Below, in pieces: positions 52,828 through 61,882 of a DNA stretch of 64,000 nt. The notes below the pieces were generated by a model. The model was not told where the DNA came from. It did not search any database and was given only the letters and a program-made list of their open reading frames with translations. The position numbers and the translations under genes were made by a program. This stretch comes from BOG-908 sp964242115. GTDB taxonomy: Bacteria > Pseudomonadota > Alphaproteobacteria > Acetobacterales > Acetobacteraceae. The DNA lies in NCBI GenBank assembly GCA_964242115.1, contig CAXSZX010000020.1, positions 33,787 to 97,786 of the forward strand. The letters are read 5' to 3'. Numbering within the stretch: the first letter of the stretch is position 1; each line of letters opens with the position of its first letter.

Positions 52828-53879
52828 ATGGCAATGAAATTTTCAGGTCGGTTTCCACTTTTCACCAGTCTGGCATCGATGCTTGTTCTCGGGGCGACCG
52901 CCCCTGCATGTGCCGCAGGCCATTTATCGTTTACCGTGTTGACGCAGATGCAGTTCGCATACGGTGTGAACGATTCCGGTACGGTTGTTGGCACTGCAAT
53001 AGCTGACGGCGTTACCTGGTCCAAAGGCGCTTACAACACCTTCGACCTCGGAGTGGACACGAAGTCTGCTGTGCCCCTCAGGATCAACAATGCCGGCGTC
53101 GTGGCAGGCTACCTCGTTTCGTCCAAAGCCAGTCGACGCAGCATTTCACCTACGATCTCGCGAGCGGCAAGACGCAGACCTACGTCGAGTATGGCGGCGC
53201 CACAGTCGAGGCTCTCGCGATCAACGCGGCTGGACTGGTCGGTGGCGGCGTCTTCACAAACCAGGACAGCTTCGATGCATTCCTGATAACCCCTGACCGG
53301 TCACTCCGGATCAAGCCGGCCGGCGCTCAGAGGGTCATGTTCGGCGGGATCAACGACGAGGGCGTCATCGTGGGCACCTTCTTGTCCGCTGGCGTGCTGT
53401 CAGGTTATGTCCGTCGCGGTGCTCGGTATACGACCTTCACCGTTGTTGGTGCACAGACGACAGCTCTGACAGGCATAAGCAATTCCGGCAGAATGTTCGG
53501 CAGCTACGCCGACGCTGCCGGCGTGAGACACGCTTTCACGTTTCCAAACGGCGTCGTCACCACCATCGACGTTCCCGGTTCCTACGCCGGAACCACGACG
53601 ATAACCGGGATAACGCCGCAAGATGAAGTCGTCGGCTTCTGGAGCGACGGCAAACTCGACCACGGCTTCATCCAGCACGGCCAGGAACTCAGGATCGTCG
53701 ACGTGCCAACGACCGAAAAGGATGTCAGTACGTTCATCACGGGCGTGAACGCTGGCGGCACGATCGTCGGTTACGTCTACGGATCAGCCGGCTACACTGG
53801 CTTCGTCGGTGTCTGCGCGCCGGGGCAGGCTCCCTGCTACTTGGACACCAGGGAAGGCTGCTGGCCATCGGGATCGTAA
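52828..53879 (+). pseudogene. HAF-repeat secreted protein, frameshifted
   Basis: The first frame starts with a signal peptide (FPLFTSLASMLVLGATAPAC then AAG) and HAF-type repeats (AYGVNDSGTVVGT, RINNAGVVAGYLV). Near 53125-53140 the protein-like sequence moves one base back into another frame (STQHFTYDLASGKTQTYVEY) that runs on through AINAAGLVGGGVF, GINDEGVIVGTFL, GISNSGRMFGSY and GVNAGGTIVGYVY to a stop at 53879. Joined, the product would be about 350 residues, a normal secreted HAF protein. One lost base explains the break. Function of the family is unknown. Confidence 0.75.
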
Positions 53880-54331
53880 CCGGGACGCAGGCGAGGCTCC
53901 ATCCTCGCAAGCGGGGCGTCCAGGTCCTGCGCCGCCACGCTTGCGAAGCCGCTCGCATGTGCCGCACCTGAACAGGCCATCGCGCCAGACGCGGCTCGCC
54001 TAGAGCCTGTCTGAACGATGACCGACCTGCCACGGCGTTCACTTCGCAACCGAACTGTTCGCCTACCTGCACGGATGGCCGCCCGATCAGCTCCATGAAC
54101 GTTCACGAATGAGGCTGGAACGTCATGGCCTGCGGCCAGAGCGTCCTCCGACCTCTGTCGGTCGGATAACCAGGCCGGAACACGCTCGAGGTCTTCCTCT
54201 GGCAATGCCGGGGCAGCCCCGTTTGGTCGGGTGATGCAGCGTGTCCCGCCGCAACCGCATCGATCACGGATTCCACTTGCGTTCGCGCACGTCCGCGGTT
54301 GTTATGATACCGTCACAACAGCGATCCGACC
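53880..54331. other. intergenic region before comM
   Basis: No convincing gene. AGAGCCTGTCTGAAC at 54003-54017 resembles common insertion-sequence ends but no partner end was found. Just before comM, TTGCGT (54277-54282) and TATGAT (54303-54308) could be a weak promoter with a 20-base spacer. Confidence 0.4.
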
Positions 54332-55183
54332 ATGAGCCTCGCCTCCGTCCGCAGCTTCGCGTTCTCCGGCATCGAAGCCGTCCCCGTCGACGTGCAGGTG
54401 CAGATCTCCTCCGGCCTGCCCGCGTTCCTCGTGGTGGGCCTCGCGGACAAGGCGGTCGGCGAAGCGCGCGAGCGCGTCCGCGCCGCCCTGTCCGCGATGG
54501 GCCTCTCGCTGCCCCCCAAGCGCGTGCTGATCAACCTCGCGCCTGCCGACCTGCTGAAGGAAGGCTCGCACTTCGACCTGCCGATCGCGCTGGCCATCCT
54601 CGCCGCCATGGACGTGGTGCAGCGTGAGGACGTCGCCCACTACGCCGCCATCGGCGAGCTTTCGCTGGACGGCACCATCACCCCGGTGGCCGGCGTGCTG
54701 CCGGCGGCCATCGGCGCCGGCGAGCTGGAGCTCGGCCTGATCTGCCCCGGCAGCCAGGGCGGCGAGGCCGCCTGGGCCGGCAACGTGGAGGTGCTGGCAG
54801 CCCCCAACCTGCTCTGCCTGCTGAACCATTTCCGCGGCACCCAGGTGCTGAACCCGCCGGAGGCCGCCGGCATTGCCGCCCCGCCGCCCGCACCCGACCT
54901 GGCCCACGTCCGCGGCATGGAGACGGCCCGCCGCGCGCTGGAGATCGCCGCAGCCGGCGCCCACAACCTGATGCTGATCGGCCCGCCGGGCGCCGGCAAG
55001 TCCATGCTCGCCGCTCGCCTGCCCGGGCTGTTGCCGGACCTGCTGCCGGCCGAGGCGCTGGAGGTCAGCATGATCCACAGCGTGGCGGGCATGCTGGACG
55101 GCGGCCGCCTGCTGCGCCGCCCGCCGTTCCGCGAGCCGCACCACGCCGCCAGCCAGGCCGCCATCGCCGGCGGCGGCTGTTAA
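54332..55183 (+). pseudogene. comM: comM (yifB) 5' portion, interrupted by a transposon
   Basis: The 283-residue reading is the N-terminal half of a ComM/YifB Mg-chelatase-like AAA+ ATPase, a hexameric helicase for branch migration in natural transformation. The LonC-like N-domain (SGLPAFLVVGLADKAVGEAR, PKRVLINLAPADLLKEGSHF) and Walker A GPPGAGKSM (about residues 226-234) are intact, and it reaches PFREPHHAASQAAIAGGG. Full-length relatives have about 500 residues. The frame ends in TAA two codons later, before Walker B. The sequence up to that point is well conserved, so the break is recent or abrupt. Confidence 0.88.
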
Positions 55184-55224
55184 TTCCAACGGATAACTGG
55201 ACTCAATAGAGGATCGCTGGACTC
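55178..55224 (+). mobile_element. predicted end of a Tn7-like transposon in comM
   Basis: Conserved comM sequence stops exactly before TGT (55178-55180), the usual outer trinucleotide of Tn7-like ends. Inside it, GGATAACTGGACTC (55191-55204) and GGATCGCTGGACTC (55211-55224) are direct repeats 20 bp apart, as expected for transposase-binding sites. comM is a known target of such elements. The opposite end and target duplication are outside the window. Confidence 0.6.
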
Positions 55225-55252
55225 GGCCTCGACCCTGAGGCAAGAAGCTTGG

Positions 55253-55777
55253 ATGGCCTCCTTTGGCGTCTTGATAATCGATGACGTCGAGACACTGTCC
55301 GGCCGGGCGATATCGGAGTTCAGTCAAATCCTAGGCCAGGCATCCTCGTTGCCGGTTGGCAGACGGCCAATCTTCGTGACCGCTTTACGGCCGGAGGTCG
55401 GCGACGTTCCTCAGCACCTTCGCGACCTCGCTCGCCGTTCGTTTGACTTAGTTGTGTCGCTGCCTCTTGCGCCGTCCAAAGGCTGGTTGAGCCTGCCTCG
55501 GGGAGAACCCACGGCCGCGGTCGCTTGCCGGGTCCGTGGTGCGCGTAGGCGCGCGGCGAGGTTTGCTGGTTCGATGAGGTCGCCGGTGCACGGCCTCGCC
55601 TTCGACTACCTGAGCGAGGCCGCGGGATGGTTCGGCATCGACGGCTGCTCCGCCGGGTCGATGGCACGCGTAGCGGGCACTATCGCCTGCCTCGCCGGGG
55701 CTTTCGATGCGGAGCCGCATGACGTTAGGGAAACAGTATGTCTCCGTCCCCGCTTGCGCCAAACGATCCCAGCTTGA
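55253..55777 (+). CDS. diverged ComM C-terminal-half-like protein
   Basis: A 174-residue reading in the same frame as comM, beyond its stop. It starts at the place where ComM continues: FGVLIIDDVETLSG aligns with the ComM Walker B block (GVLFLDELPEF type). RRSFDLVVSLPLAP and GEPTAAVACRVRGARRRAA (residues 84-102) match the linker after the sensor region, and SMARVAGTIACLAG with HDVRETVCLR matches the C-terminal helix. The Walker B glutamate is Asp and the cysteine-rich CRCG insert is missing, so ATPase activity is doubtful. A weak GAGG precedes the ATG. The stop is three bases before the TnsE-like gene. Confidence 0.55.
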   Translation: MASFGVLIIDDVETLSGRAISEFSQILGQASSLPVGRRPIFVTALRPEVGDVPQHLRDLARRSFDLVVSLPLAPSKGWLSLPRGEPTAAVACRVRGARRRAARFAGSMRSPVHGLAFDYLSEAAGWFGIDGCSAGSMARVAGTIACLAGAFDAEPHDVRETVCLRPRLRQTIPA

Positions 55778-55780
55778 CCT

Positions 55781-57667
55781 TTGGATGAGCGCGTAGGCGG
55801 GTCGGCAAGCTACGCCTCGTTCCCGAAGGACGGCCGGCTCTGGTGGGTCTGCTGGATCGATGACTTGGATAAGAGCGTCAACGGGTCCGGGACCGCCGGC
55901 CTGCAGGTCAGGCTGTCCCTGCTTCCCGAGGGCACCGACAGGCGGAGCCCGCCTTCGGTCAAGGATGTTGTGGAGAAGCGGGCGCAATTTGCTGAATGTC
56001 AAGTGCATGCTGGATCCGTGGTCGACATCCTGCTTGGCAGCATTTTCGAGGATGGCCAGCGCGTCGGCCAGCTCCGCATGGACACAGCAGACATGCTGCT
56101 TGAAACGGGGCTTAAGGTAGAGCTGATTTCCGCAGCCGTTGCGTTTGAACGTCTTCCATCCGACAGCAGGCCTCCTCTCTGCATGACACGCCACTTCAAT
56201 AACGTTGCCAGCAGCCATTACTATCCCACTTTTCCAGACGGCCTCGTGCGGAACAGGACTTTCCCCGATGGCTCGATGTGCCTCCGCCTGAAGACGGGGC
56301 AGATCGAGGTGCTGCTGCCCGGTTCGGAAGTGCTGCGGGTGTTCAGCGCCCCCGAATCTCCGTTGGCGAACGCCCTGCTGACTGGCCGCTGGGAGTTTGT
56401 CGCACGAGACGTGCTGAACGAGGATTGGACGCGCAAGGAGCCGGAGCCTTGGCTTATCGGTCTCCGCAAGGGCCTGACCGAGAGGTCGGTCCTGCCCGCC
56501 GCTGCGTTCGCCCTCACGACGTTCGGCAAGCGGGTCTGCGAGACCACGCAGAACTTCCAGCCTAGCAAGCGCGAAGGTCTCTCGCCCCTCCGAGCGATGA
56601 TACCTTATGAGTTCGACGCGATTGGCATTGGCGGCGTGGGCGTCGCTATGGAGGAGCCGGGTTCCGTCAAGCGCTTCCTGTTTCTTCGCATCGACTGCGT
56701 GTCGTTCCCGAAGGGGCTGAAGGAACTACCCTCCGAGATCACCTATAGGCTTGACAACTACAATACCGAACGCCGCTCTCCCGGCGGCCCATACGAGCTC
56801 CCGCCTTTGAGGACGCGGACGCAGGTGGTGGTCCCGGACCCGACGACTGGCTCGACGAACGTGGTCAACGAACCGCCGTCCCATGGATCTAAAGGCCACA
56901 TCATCCCTCCGCACCATGTCGAGATGAGCGGCGGCCCCGAGGTCGTCCGCCGCGAGCTCGGCCCGCCTCCGGTCGGACCTCGGCGCCGCAAGTGGACCGA
57001 GCGGGTTGATGTGGATGATGGTGCTGCCGGCGCGCCACAGCGCGGGGACAACGGCGTCGGGCTGATCTTGCATGCCGGCGACGGCACGTCGCCGAAGCGC
57101 ACCACGTTCGACGCCCTTGCGGACTTCCTAGAGGCCGATGAGAAGGACGGCAAGATCGATGGTTGGGACGTGGTCCGTCCTGATGTTGACTATCCTTGGC
57201 TGGAAGTCGCCCGGATGGTGGCTTGGTCGATGCCGGGCTGGGTCGCGGGCATTCGTTACCGGTGGGCCTTCCTCGGTCGGAAGCTAAGGCGCCGGGCGTG
57301 CTTAGTCGTGTCGGTGACGGTCAGCGGCCAGATGATCTATTGGCTCGAGGTAGAGCGCCGTCCAGTGGCAACCGGCGTCAACGAGAAGGGGCCGCGCGCA
57401 CTCCTGCTGTCCGTCCCGCCGGGCTCGCTCCACCAAACCTTGCGCGAGCTCCTTCGCCACGTGGTCAAGCATCGCGGCATATGGCCTGACGCGGACGCGC
57501 TTGAGGAAATCAAGGCCGAAGTAGGGGTGCCGATCCGGCTCGCGCCTTTGCGCCATAAGTGGGCCGAGGAAGCGTCGACCGCCGGCACCGGGCGGCTCGA
57601 CGCGAAATGGGCTTCAAGGAAAATCAAGTCTTTTGCCGTCGGAACCTCAGCTGATGTCACGGACTGA
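55781..57667 (+). CDS. TnsE-like protein of a Tn7-like element
   Basis: A 628-residue protein starting at TTG 55781. The N-terminal half has WWVCWIDDL and a segment VLLPGSEVLRVFSAPESPLA found in mobile-element proteins. The middle has KRFLFLRIDCVSFPKGLKEL with RLDNYNTERR. The C-terminal 190 residues (FDALADFLEAD; ACLVVSVTVSGQMIYWLEVE; RELLRHVVKHRGIWPDADAL; HKWAEEAS) follow the order of the Tn7 TnsE C-terminal domain, where TnsE recognises replicating DNA ends and the sliding clamp to direct transposition. The identification is by eye on motif order. TnsA, B, C and D are not in view. Confidence 0.55.
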   Translation: MDERVGGSASYASFPKDGRLWWVCWIDDLDKSVNGSGTAGLQVRLSLLPEGTDRRSPPSVKDVVEKRAQFAECQVHAGSVVDILLGSIFEDGQRVGQLRMDTADMLLETGLKVELISAAVAFERLPSDSRPPLCMTRHFNNVASSHYYPTFPDGLVRNRTFPDGSMCLRLKTGQIEVLLPGSEVLRVFSAPESPLANALLTGRWEFVARDVLNEDWTRKEPEPWLIGLRKGLTERSVLPAAAFALTTFGKRVCETTQNFQPSKREGLSPLRAMIPYEFDAIGIGGVGVAMEEPGSVKRFLFLRIDCVSFPKGLKELPSEITYRLDNYNTERRSPGGPYELPPLRTRTQVVVPDPTTGSTNVVNEPPSHGSKGHIIPPHHVEMSGGPEVVRRELGPPPVGPRRRKWTERVDVDDGAAGAPQRGDNGVGLILHAGDGTSPKRTTFDALADFLEADEKDGKIDGWDVVRPDVDYPWLEVARMVAWSMPGWVAGIRYRWAFLGRKLRRRACLVVSVTVSGQMIYWLEVERRPVATGVNEKGPRALLLSVPPGSLHQTLRELLRHVVKHRGIWPDADALEEIKAEVGVPIRLAPLRHKWAEEASTAGTGRLDAKWASRKIKSFAVGTSADVTD

Positions 57668-58424
57668 AGCGGGCGCCTCGGTGCTGGAGGTGCCATCTCC
57701 ACCGCGCTGCTCAAGACTGTGCACGCTGCATCCGAAGCAAGGCTGCTTCCCTATCATTCCTCTTCGTTTTGGACGATCGCGTTACTGAACATGTGAGTCA
57801 GGCAGGAAGGTGCCAGATCAGACTCCTTCGACCTCAGTTGAATCTAGGACCCTCCTTAGAAACTGACTACTGACAGCTCCACGATCGCCTATTACCGTCA
57901 AACCACGGGCACACGCGGTCGGTGCGTGTAAGCAACATCTTGGTTTTGGTGTTCAATCTCGCTTATCGAGTGCCTGCTTGGTCCGCGTGGCTCGAGGCCG
58001 CGTGTAATCGTCCGTGAAGACTACGGATGTCGGCGGGTTAGCGGCGGCCACGGCGAGGCACGTCACCGAGCGTAGCCGCAGGTTCGTTGCAGGCCTGTTT
58101 ACCGGCCTATCGCTCCCTGTCTGGCAGGAACCATCTCCCCTGCCTTCCGGTCAAATCATCAGCTTAACGCAAGGATATTTCGCGCGTCTGATTGATGAAC
58201 CCGGAGAACCTCCGGCACGACCTCGCCCCTCAACTTTGCAATCTGCCGTTTGACGTTTCTGCTCCGCGGATCACGGCAGCGTTCGCGCATTGACAAGAGA
58301 TCACGTTCGCGTCTGCTTCCCTTCATGGGAGCACTAGAGATGACCTGGCGACCGCTGCCCACCAGCCGCCGCCGGTCGAACGACATCCTCGGCCCGAGGC
58401 CAATGTTGTCAGGGGAGCGCATCC
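57668..58424. other. long intergenic region in the element
   Basis: About 750 bp without a supportable gene. Short frames at 58014-58253 (plus) and 58159-58422 (minus) lack ribosome binding sites and recognisable domains. The region may hold decayed cargo and the promoter for the histidine kinase. Confidence 0.4.
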
Positions 58425-60983
58425 TTGGAGGCTGATGCTAACCCATTAGTCCTTGCGGCAGATGGCGACATGAGCGCCCGCGTGCGCGCGCACGATTGGG
58501 CGGCAACGCCCCTTGGGCTACCCTCTTCCTGGCCGGCGCCGCTGCGCACCCTGGTTGACGTCTTGCTCGCGGCTGGGCAGCCAATGTTCCTTTCGTGGGG
58601 TCCGGAACGGATCCTGCTCTACAACGACTCCTACGTACCATTGCTGGGCAGCAAGCATCCGAACGCGCTAGGCCGCCCTTTTTTCGACGTTTGGCCGGAG
58701 GTCCGCGGAGACATCGCACCGTTGTTCGAGCGGGTCTTCTCCGGCGAGCCGATCCACATGGACGAAATCTCGCTCTTGGTGGATCGGCACGGCACCCCGG
58801 AAGAGGCGCATTTCGCGTTCAGCTACACGCCTGTCCGCACCGACTTGGGGAACGTTGCCGGCCTGTTCTGTGCTTGCAGCGAGATCACCGGCACGGTGAT
58901 GGCGGGTCGGCGCAGGGCTTTCCGGCTCGCGCTCGAGCAGCGCTTGCGCGACTTGGCCGAGCCGCGTTCCGTCATGGCTGCGGCGGCCGAGATGCTGGGG
59001 CGGCGCCTTGACGTGTCCCGCGTTGGCTATGCCGAGGTGGAAGCCGACGACGCGCACTTCGTCATCGCCGGCGAGTGGGATGGCACGCGGCACGCGGCAG
59101 TCCCAGGCCGCTTCAGGATCGCGGATTTCGGTACCGCCCTCGAAGCGGATTACCGCGCAGGCCGCATCGTTTCCGTCGAGGACACTCGATTGGACCTCAG
59201 GGTCGCCGGGCGCGAGGTCGCACGCCACTACGCGGCAGTCGGCATACGCGCCCTGCTCGCGGTTCCACTCGTCAAAGACGGCCGCCTCGCCGCGATGCTG
59301 TTCGCGCATGCCAAGGCACCACGCTCCTGGCCCGAGCAGGAAGCGACGCTGGTGCTTGAGGTGGCCGAGCGCACGTGGTCCGCCGTCGCGCGGGCGCGGG
59401 CCGAGGCCAGCCTGCGCGATCTGGCATCGTCGCTTGAGGTGCAGGTCGAGCGCCGCACCGCCGAGCGCGACAGGGTGTGGCGCAACTCCCGCGACCTGCT
59501 CGTCGTGGTCGGCGGGGACGGAGTGTTCCGCGCCGCGAGCCCAGCCTGGACGGCCATTCTCGGCCACCAGCCCGACGAGGTGGTCGGCCGCAGCTACCGG
59601 GACTTCATCCACCCCGACGACGTCCAGTCGACAGGCGTGGCGCTTGACGACGCGGTTGCCAGCCGTGACCTCACCGCCTTCGAAAACCGCTACTGCCACA
59701 AGGATGGCGGGTATCGTTGGATTTCCTGGAACAGTTCTTTCGAGGATGGCGTGGCCTACGGCTATGGCCGGGACGTGACGGCCGAGAAGGAGCAGGCCGA
59801 TGCCCTCCGGCACGCTGAAGAACTCCTCCGGCAGAGCCAGAAGATGGAGGCTGTCGGCCAGCTTACGGGCGGGCTGGCGCATGACTTCAACAACCTGCTT
59901 ACTGGCATCACCGGCAGCCTTGAGCTGCTGCAGGCCCGCGTGGCGCAGGGTCGGGTCAACGATCTCGACCGCTACTTGCTCGCCGCCCAGGGCGCGTCCA
60001 AGCGGGCTGCGGCGCTCACGCATCGCCTGCTGGCGTTCTCGCGCCAGCAAACGCTCGAACCCAAGGTGGTGGACGTGAACCGGCTGGTGGCAGGCATGGA
60101 GGAGCTGATCCGCAGGACAGCCGGTCCCTCCATAGAGGTCGAAGTGGTCGGCGCAGCCGGGGCGTGGACGGTCATGGCTGATCACAACCAGCTCGAGAAC
60201 GCCCTGCTGAACCTCTGCATCAACGCGCGCGATGCCATGCCCGCCGGAGGCCGGCTGACGATCGAGACCGCCAACAAGTGGCTCGACGATAGGGCTGCAA
60301 AGGAAAGGGAGCTTCCGCCTGGCCAATACCTTTCCCTGTGCGTGTCGGACACGGGTACCGGCATGACACAGGAGGTCATCCGCCGGGCGTTCGATCCGTT
60401 CTACACCACAAAGCCGATCGGGATGGGAACCGGCCTCGGCCTGTCCATGATCTATGGCTTCGTGAAGCAGTCGGGCGGACAGGCTCGTATCTATTCCGAA
60501 CCCGGCCAGGGAGCGATGGTGTGCCTTTATCTGCCCCGTCACCTCGGCTCAGGCGGACCCGTCGCCGAAGCGGAGAGCGCCGCTGCCGCGGTGCAAGGCA
60601 CGCTTGGCGGCTCGGTGCTCGTGGTGGACGACGAGCCGACTGTCCGCATGCTGGTGACCGAAATCCTGGAGGATCTCGGCTACGCGGCAATCGAAGCCGA
60701 GGACGCGGCGGCCGGGCTTCGGGTGCTGCGGTCGGGTGCGCGCGTCGACCTGCTGGTGAGCGATGTGGGCCTTCCCGGGGGCATGAACGGACGCCAGCTC
60801 GCCGACGTTGCTCGCGTCCTGCGCCCGGACTTGAAGGTGCTCTTCATAACTGGCTACGCCGAGAATGCGGTGCTCGGCCACGGCCACCTCGATCCGGGCA
60901 TGCGAGTGATGACCAAGCCGTTCGCGATGGACGCGCTGGCCGCGCGGATCCGGGCGATGATCGAGGAGGACTGCGAAGTCTGA
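58425..60983 (+). CDS. hybrid sensor histidine kinase
   Basis: An 852-residue cytoplasmic sensor without membrane helices. An N-terminal PAS-like domain (residues 25-160, GQPMFLSWGPERILLYNDSY) is followed by a GAF domain (about 170-320), a second PAS (about 350-460, GHQPDEVVGRSYRDFIHPDD), HisKA with the phosphorylated His in GGLAHDFNNLLTG, HATPase (NLCINARDAMPAGG, GTGLGLSMIYGFVKQSGG) and a receiver domain (VLVVDDEP; Asp in VSDVGLPGG). The layout is common in alphaproteobacteria. The TTG start at 58425 has AGGGGAG seven bases upstream. No separate regulator is adjacent. It is probably cargo of the element. Confidence 0.88.
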   Translation: MEADANPLVLAADGDMSARVRAHDWAATPLGLPSSWPAPLRTLVDVLLAAGQPMFLSWGPERILLYNDSYVPLLGSKHPNALGRPFFDVWPEVRGDIAPLFERVFSGEPIHMDEISLLVDRHGTPEEAHFAFSYTPVRTDLGNVAGLFCACSEITGTVMAGRRRAFRLALEQRLRDLAEPRSVMAAAAEMLGRRLDVSRVGYAEVEADDAHFVIAGEWDGTRHAAVPGRFRIADFGTALEADYRAGRIVSVEDTRLDLRVAGREVARHYAAVGIRALLAVPLVKDGRLAAMLFAHAKAPRSWPEQEATLVLEVAERTWSAVARARAEASLRDLASSLEVQVERRTAERDRVWRNSRDLLVVVGGDGVFRAASPAWTAILGHQPDEVVGRSYRDFIHPDDVQSTGVALDDAVASRDLTAFENRYCHKDGGYRWISWNSSFEDGVAYGYGRDVTAEKEQADALRHAEELLRQSQKMEAVGQLTGGLAHDFNNLLTGITGSLELLQARVAQGRVNDLDRYLLAAQGASKRAAALTHRLLAFSRQQTLEPKVVDVNRLVAGMEELIRRTAGPSIEVEVVGAAGAWTVMADHNQLENALLNLCINARDAMPAGGRLTIETANKWLDDRAAKERELPPGQYLSLCVSDTGTGMTQEVIRRAFDPFYTTKPIGMGTGLGLSMIYGFVKQSGGQARIYSEPGQGAMVCLYLPRHLGSGGPVAEAESAAAAVQGTLGGSVLVVDDEPTVRMLVTEILEDLGYAAIEAEDAAAGLRVLRSGARVDLLVSDVGLPGGMNGRQLADVARVLRPDLKVLFITGYAENAVLGHGHLDPGMRVMTKPFAMDALAARIRAMIEEDCEV

Positions 60984-61344
60984 TCGCCCAATCCGTTTGG
61001 CATGACTCGCCCGACCCGCGCTGCCGCCCGTCGCGACGCACGCGCCCGTTCCGACGGCCGACGAATGGCTTGGCGAGCACCGCTGGAGCCATAAACTGCC
61101 GCGCGTCCGTCGAACTTGAGCCCAGAGCGGATGCCGTCCGCTGCCGGCCAGCGGCGCTAAGGTTCCGGCCTTGCGCTCGAAGCCAGACTGGCGAATACGG
61201 GCGCGGAACGATCGCTATCAAGCGGCCGCGAACCGGCCGGAGGTCATGGCAGGGCCTGTCGTCGCCATGCCGATGACAGCAACCTGGAGACGGCTGCTGC
61301 AGAGCGCCCGCTCTCTCAGTGCCGTGTCATGTTGAGGCAGCCGA
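60984..61344. other. intergenic region, nothing recognised
   Basis: About 360 bp of high-GC sequence with no gene, hairpin repeat or clear promoter. Confidence 0.4.
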
Positions 61345-61825
61345 ATGGCGGGAGAGACCGTGGTCGCAGGCAACGGGGTCTCAGGGCGCAATCGCGGCAT
61401 CGACGCGCTGCGCGGCCTGTGCATTCTGCTGGTGGTGATCCACCACACCTGGTTGCGCATACCCTTGCAGAAGACCGGGCTCGTGGCGGTTGTCCCTAAG
61501 CGCGTCCTCCTGTCGGGCAACGAGAACTGGCGGGAAAAGGCCTACCAGCCCGGCATGGCGGCGATCGCCACCGGGGTGCTGGCCGCTTTGTGAGTGGGCC
61601 AGTCGCCTCGGACCGGCGGACGCCTGCCGGCCGGGTTGGGCTGGCTCGGCTTAGCCTGCATCGGCGCGGTGCTGGTCGCCGAGGACCTGCTGGAGGGTGG
61701 TCGGGGAGACGACGATGCTGGTGCTCACGTTTGGAATCGCGGCGCTGGCCATGGCCTTCGGCCGTGGCTGGGCGCCGCCCGCATCGTGGCCTGGACCGGT
61801 TGGCTGCGGTCCTGTAGCAGGCTCA
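61345..61825 (+). pseudogene. acyltransferase-3 family gene remnant
   Basis: The 5' part encodes RGIDALRGLCILLVVIHHTW, the start of an acyltransferase-3 membrane protein. After KRVL it jumps to SGNENWREKAYQPGMAAIAT, which normally lies some 200 residues later, so there is a large internal deletion. It then frameshifts: GWLGLACIGAVLVAEDLLEG is in another frame and LTFGIAALAMAFGRGWAPP in a third. The reading is lost near 61813-61825, where the IS21 element begins. Intact relatives O-acylate surface glycans or lipids. Confidence 0.75.
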
Positions 61826-61882
61826 TATCAAGCGACATCGGGAACCCATCCAGGGACGACACTGAGAACCCATCCACCTCCG

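Noticed and set aside
54003..54017. AGAGCCTGTCTGAAC as an insertion-sequence end
   Set aside because: It resembles common IS ends but no inverted partner or transposase remnant was found nearby.
55253..55777. Reading the ORF after the comM break as a TnsC/TniB ATPase remnant
   Set aside because: Only the Walker B-like stretch would fit. The GEPTAAVACRV linker and the C-terminal RVAGTIACLAG helix match ComM better, and no Walker A is present.
58014..58422. Small frames on both strands before the histidine kinase
   Set aside because: No ribosome binding site, no recognisable motif, and they overlap each other.
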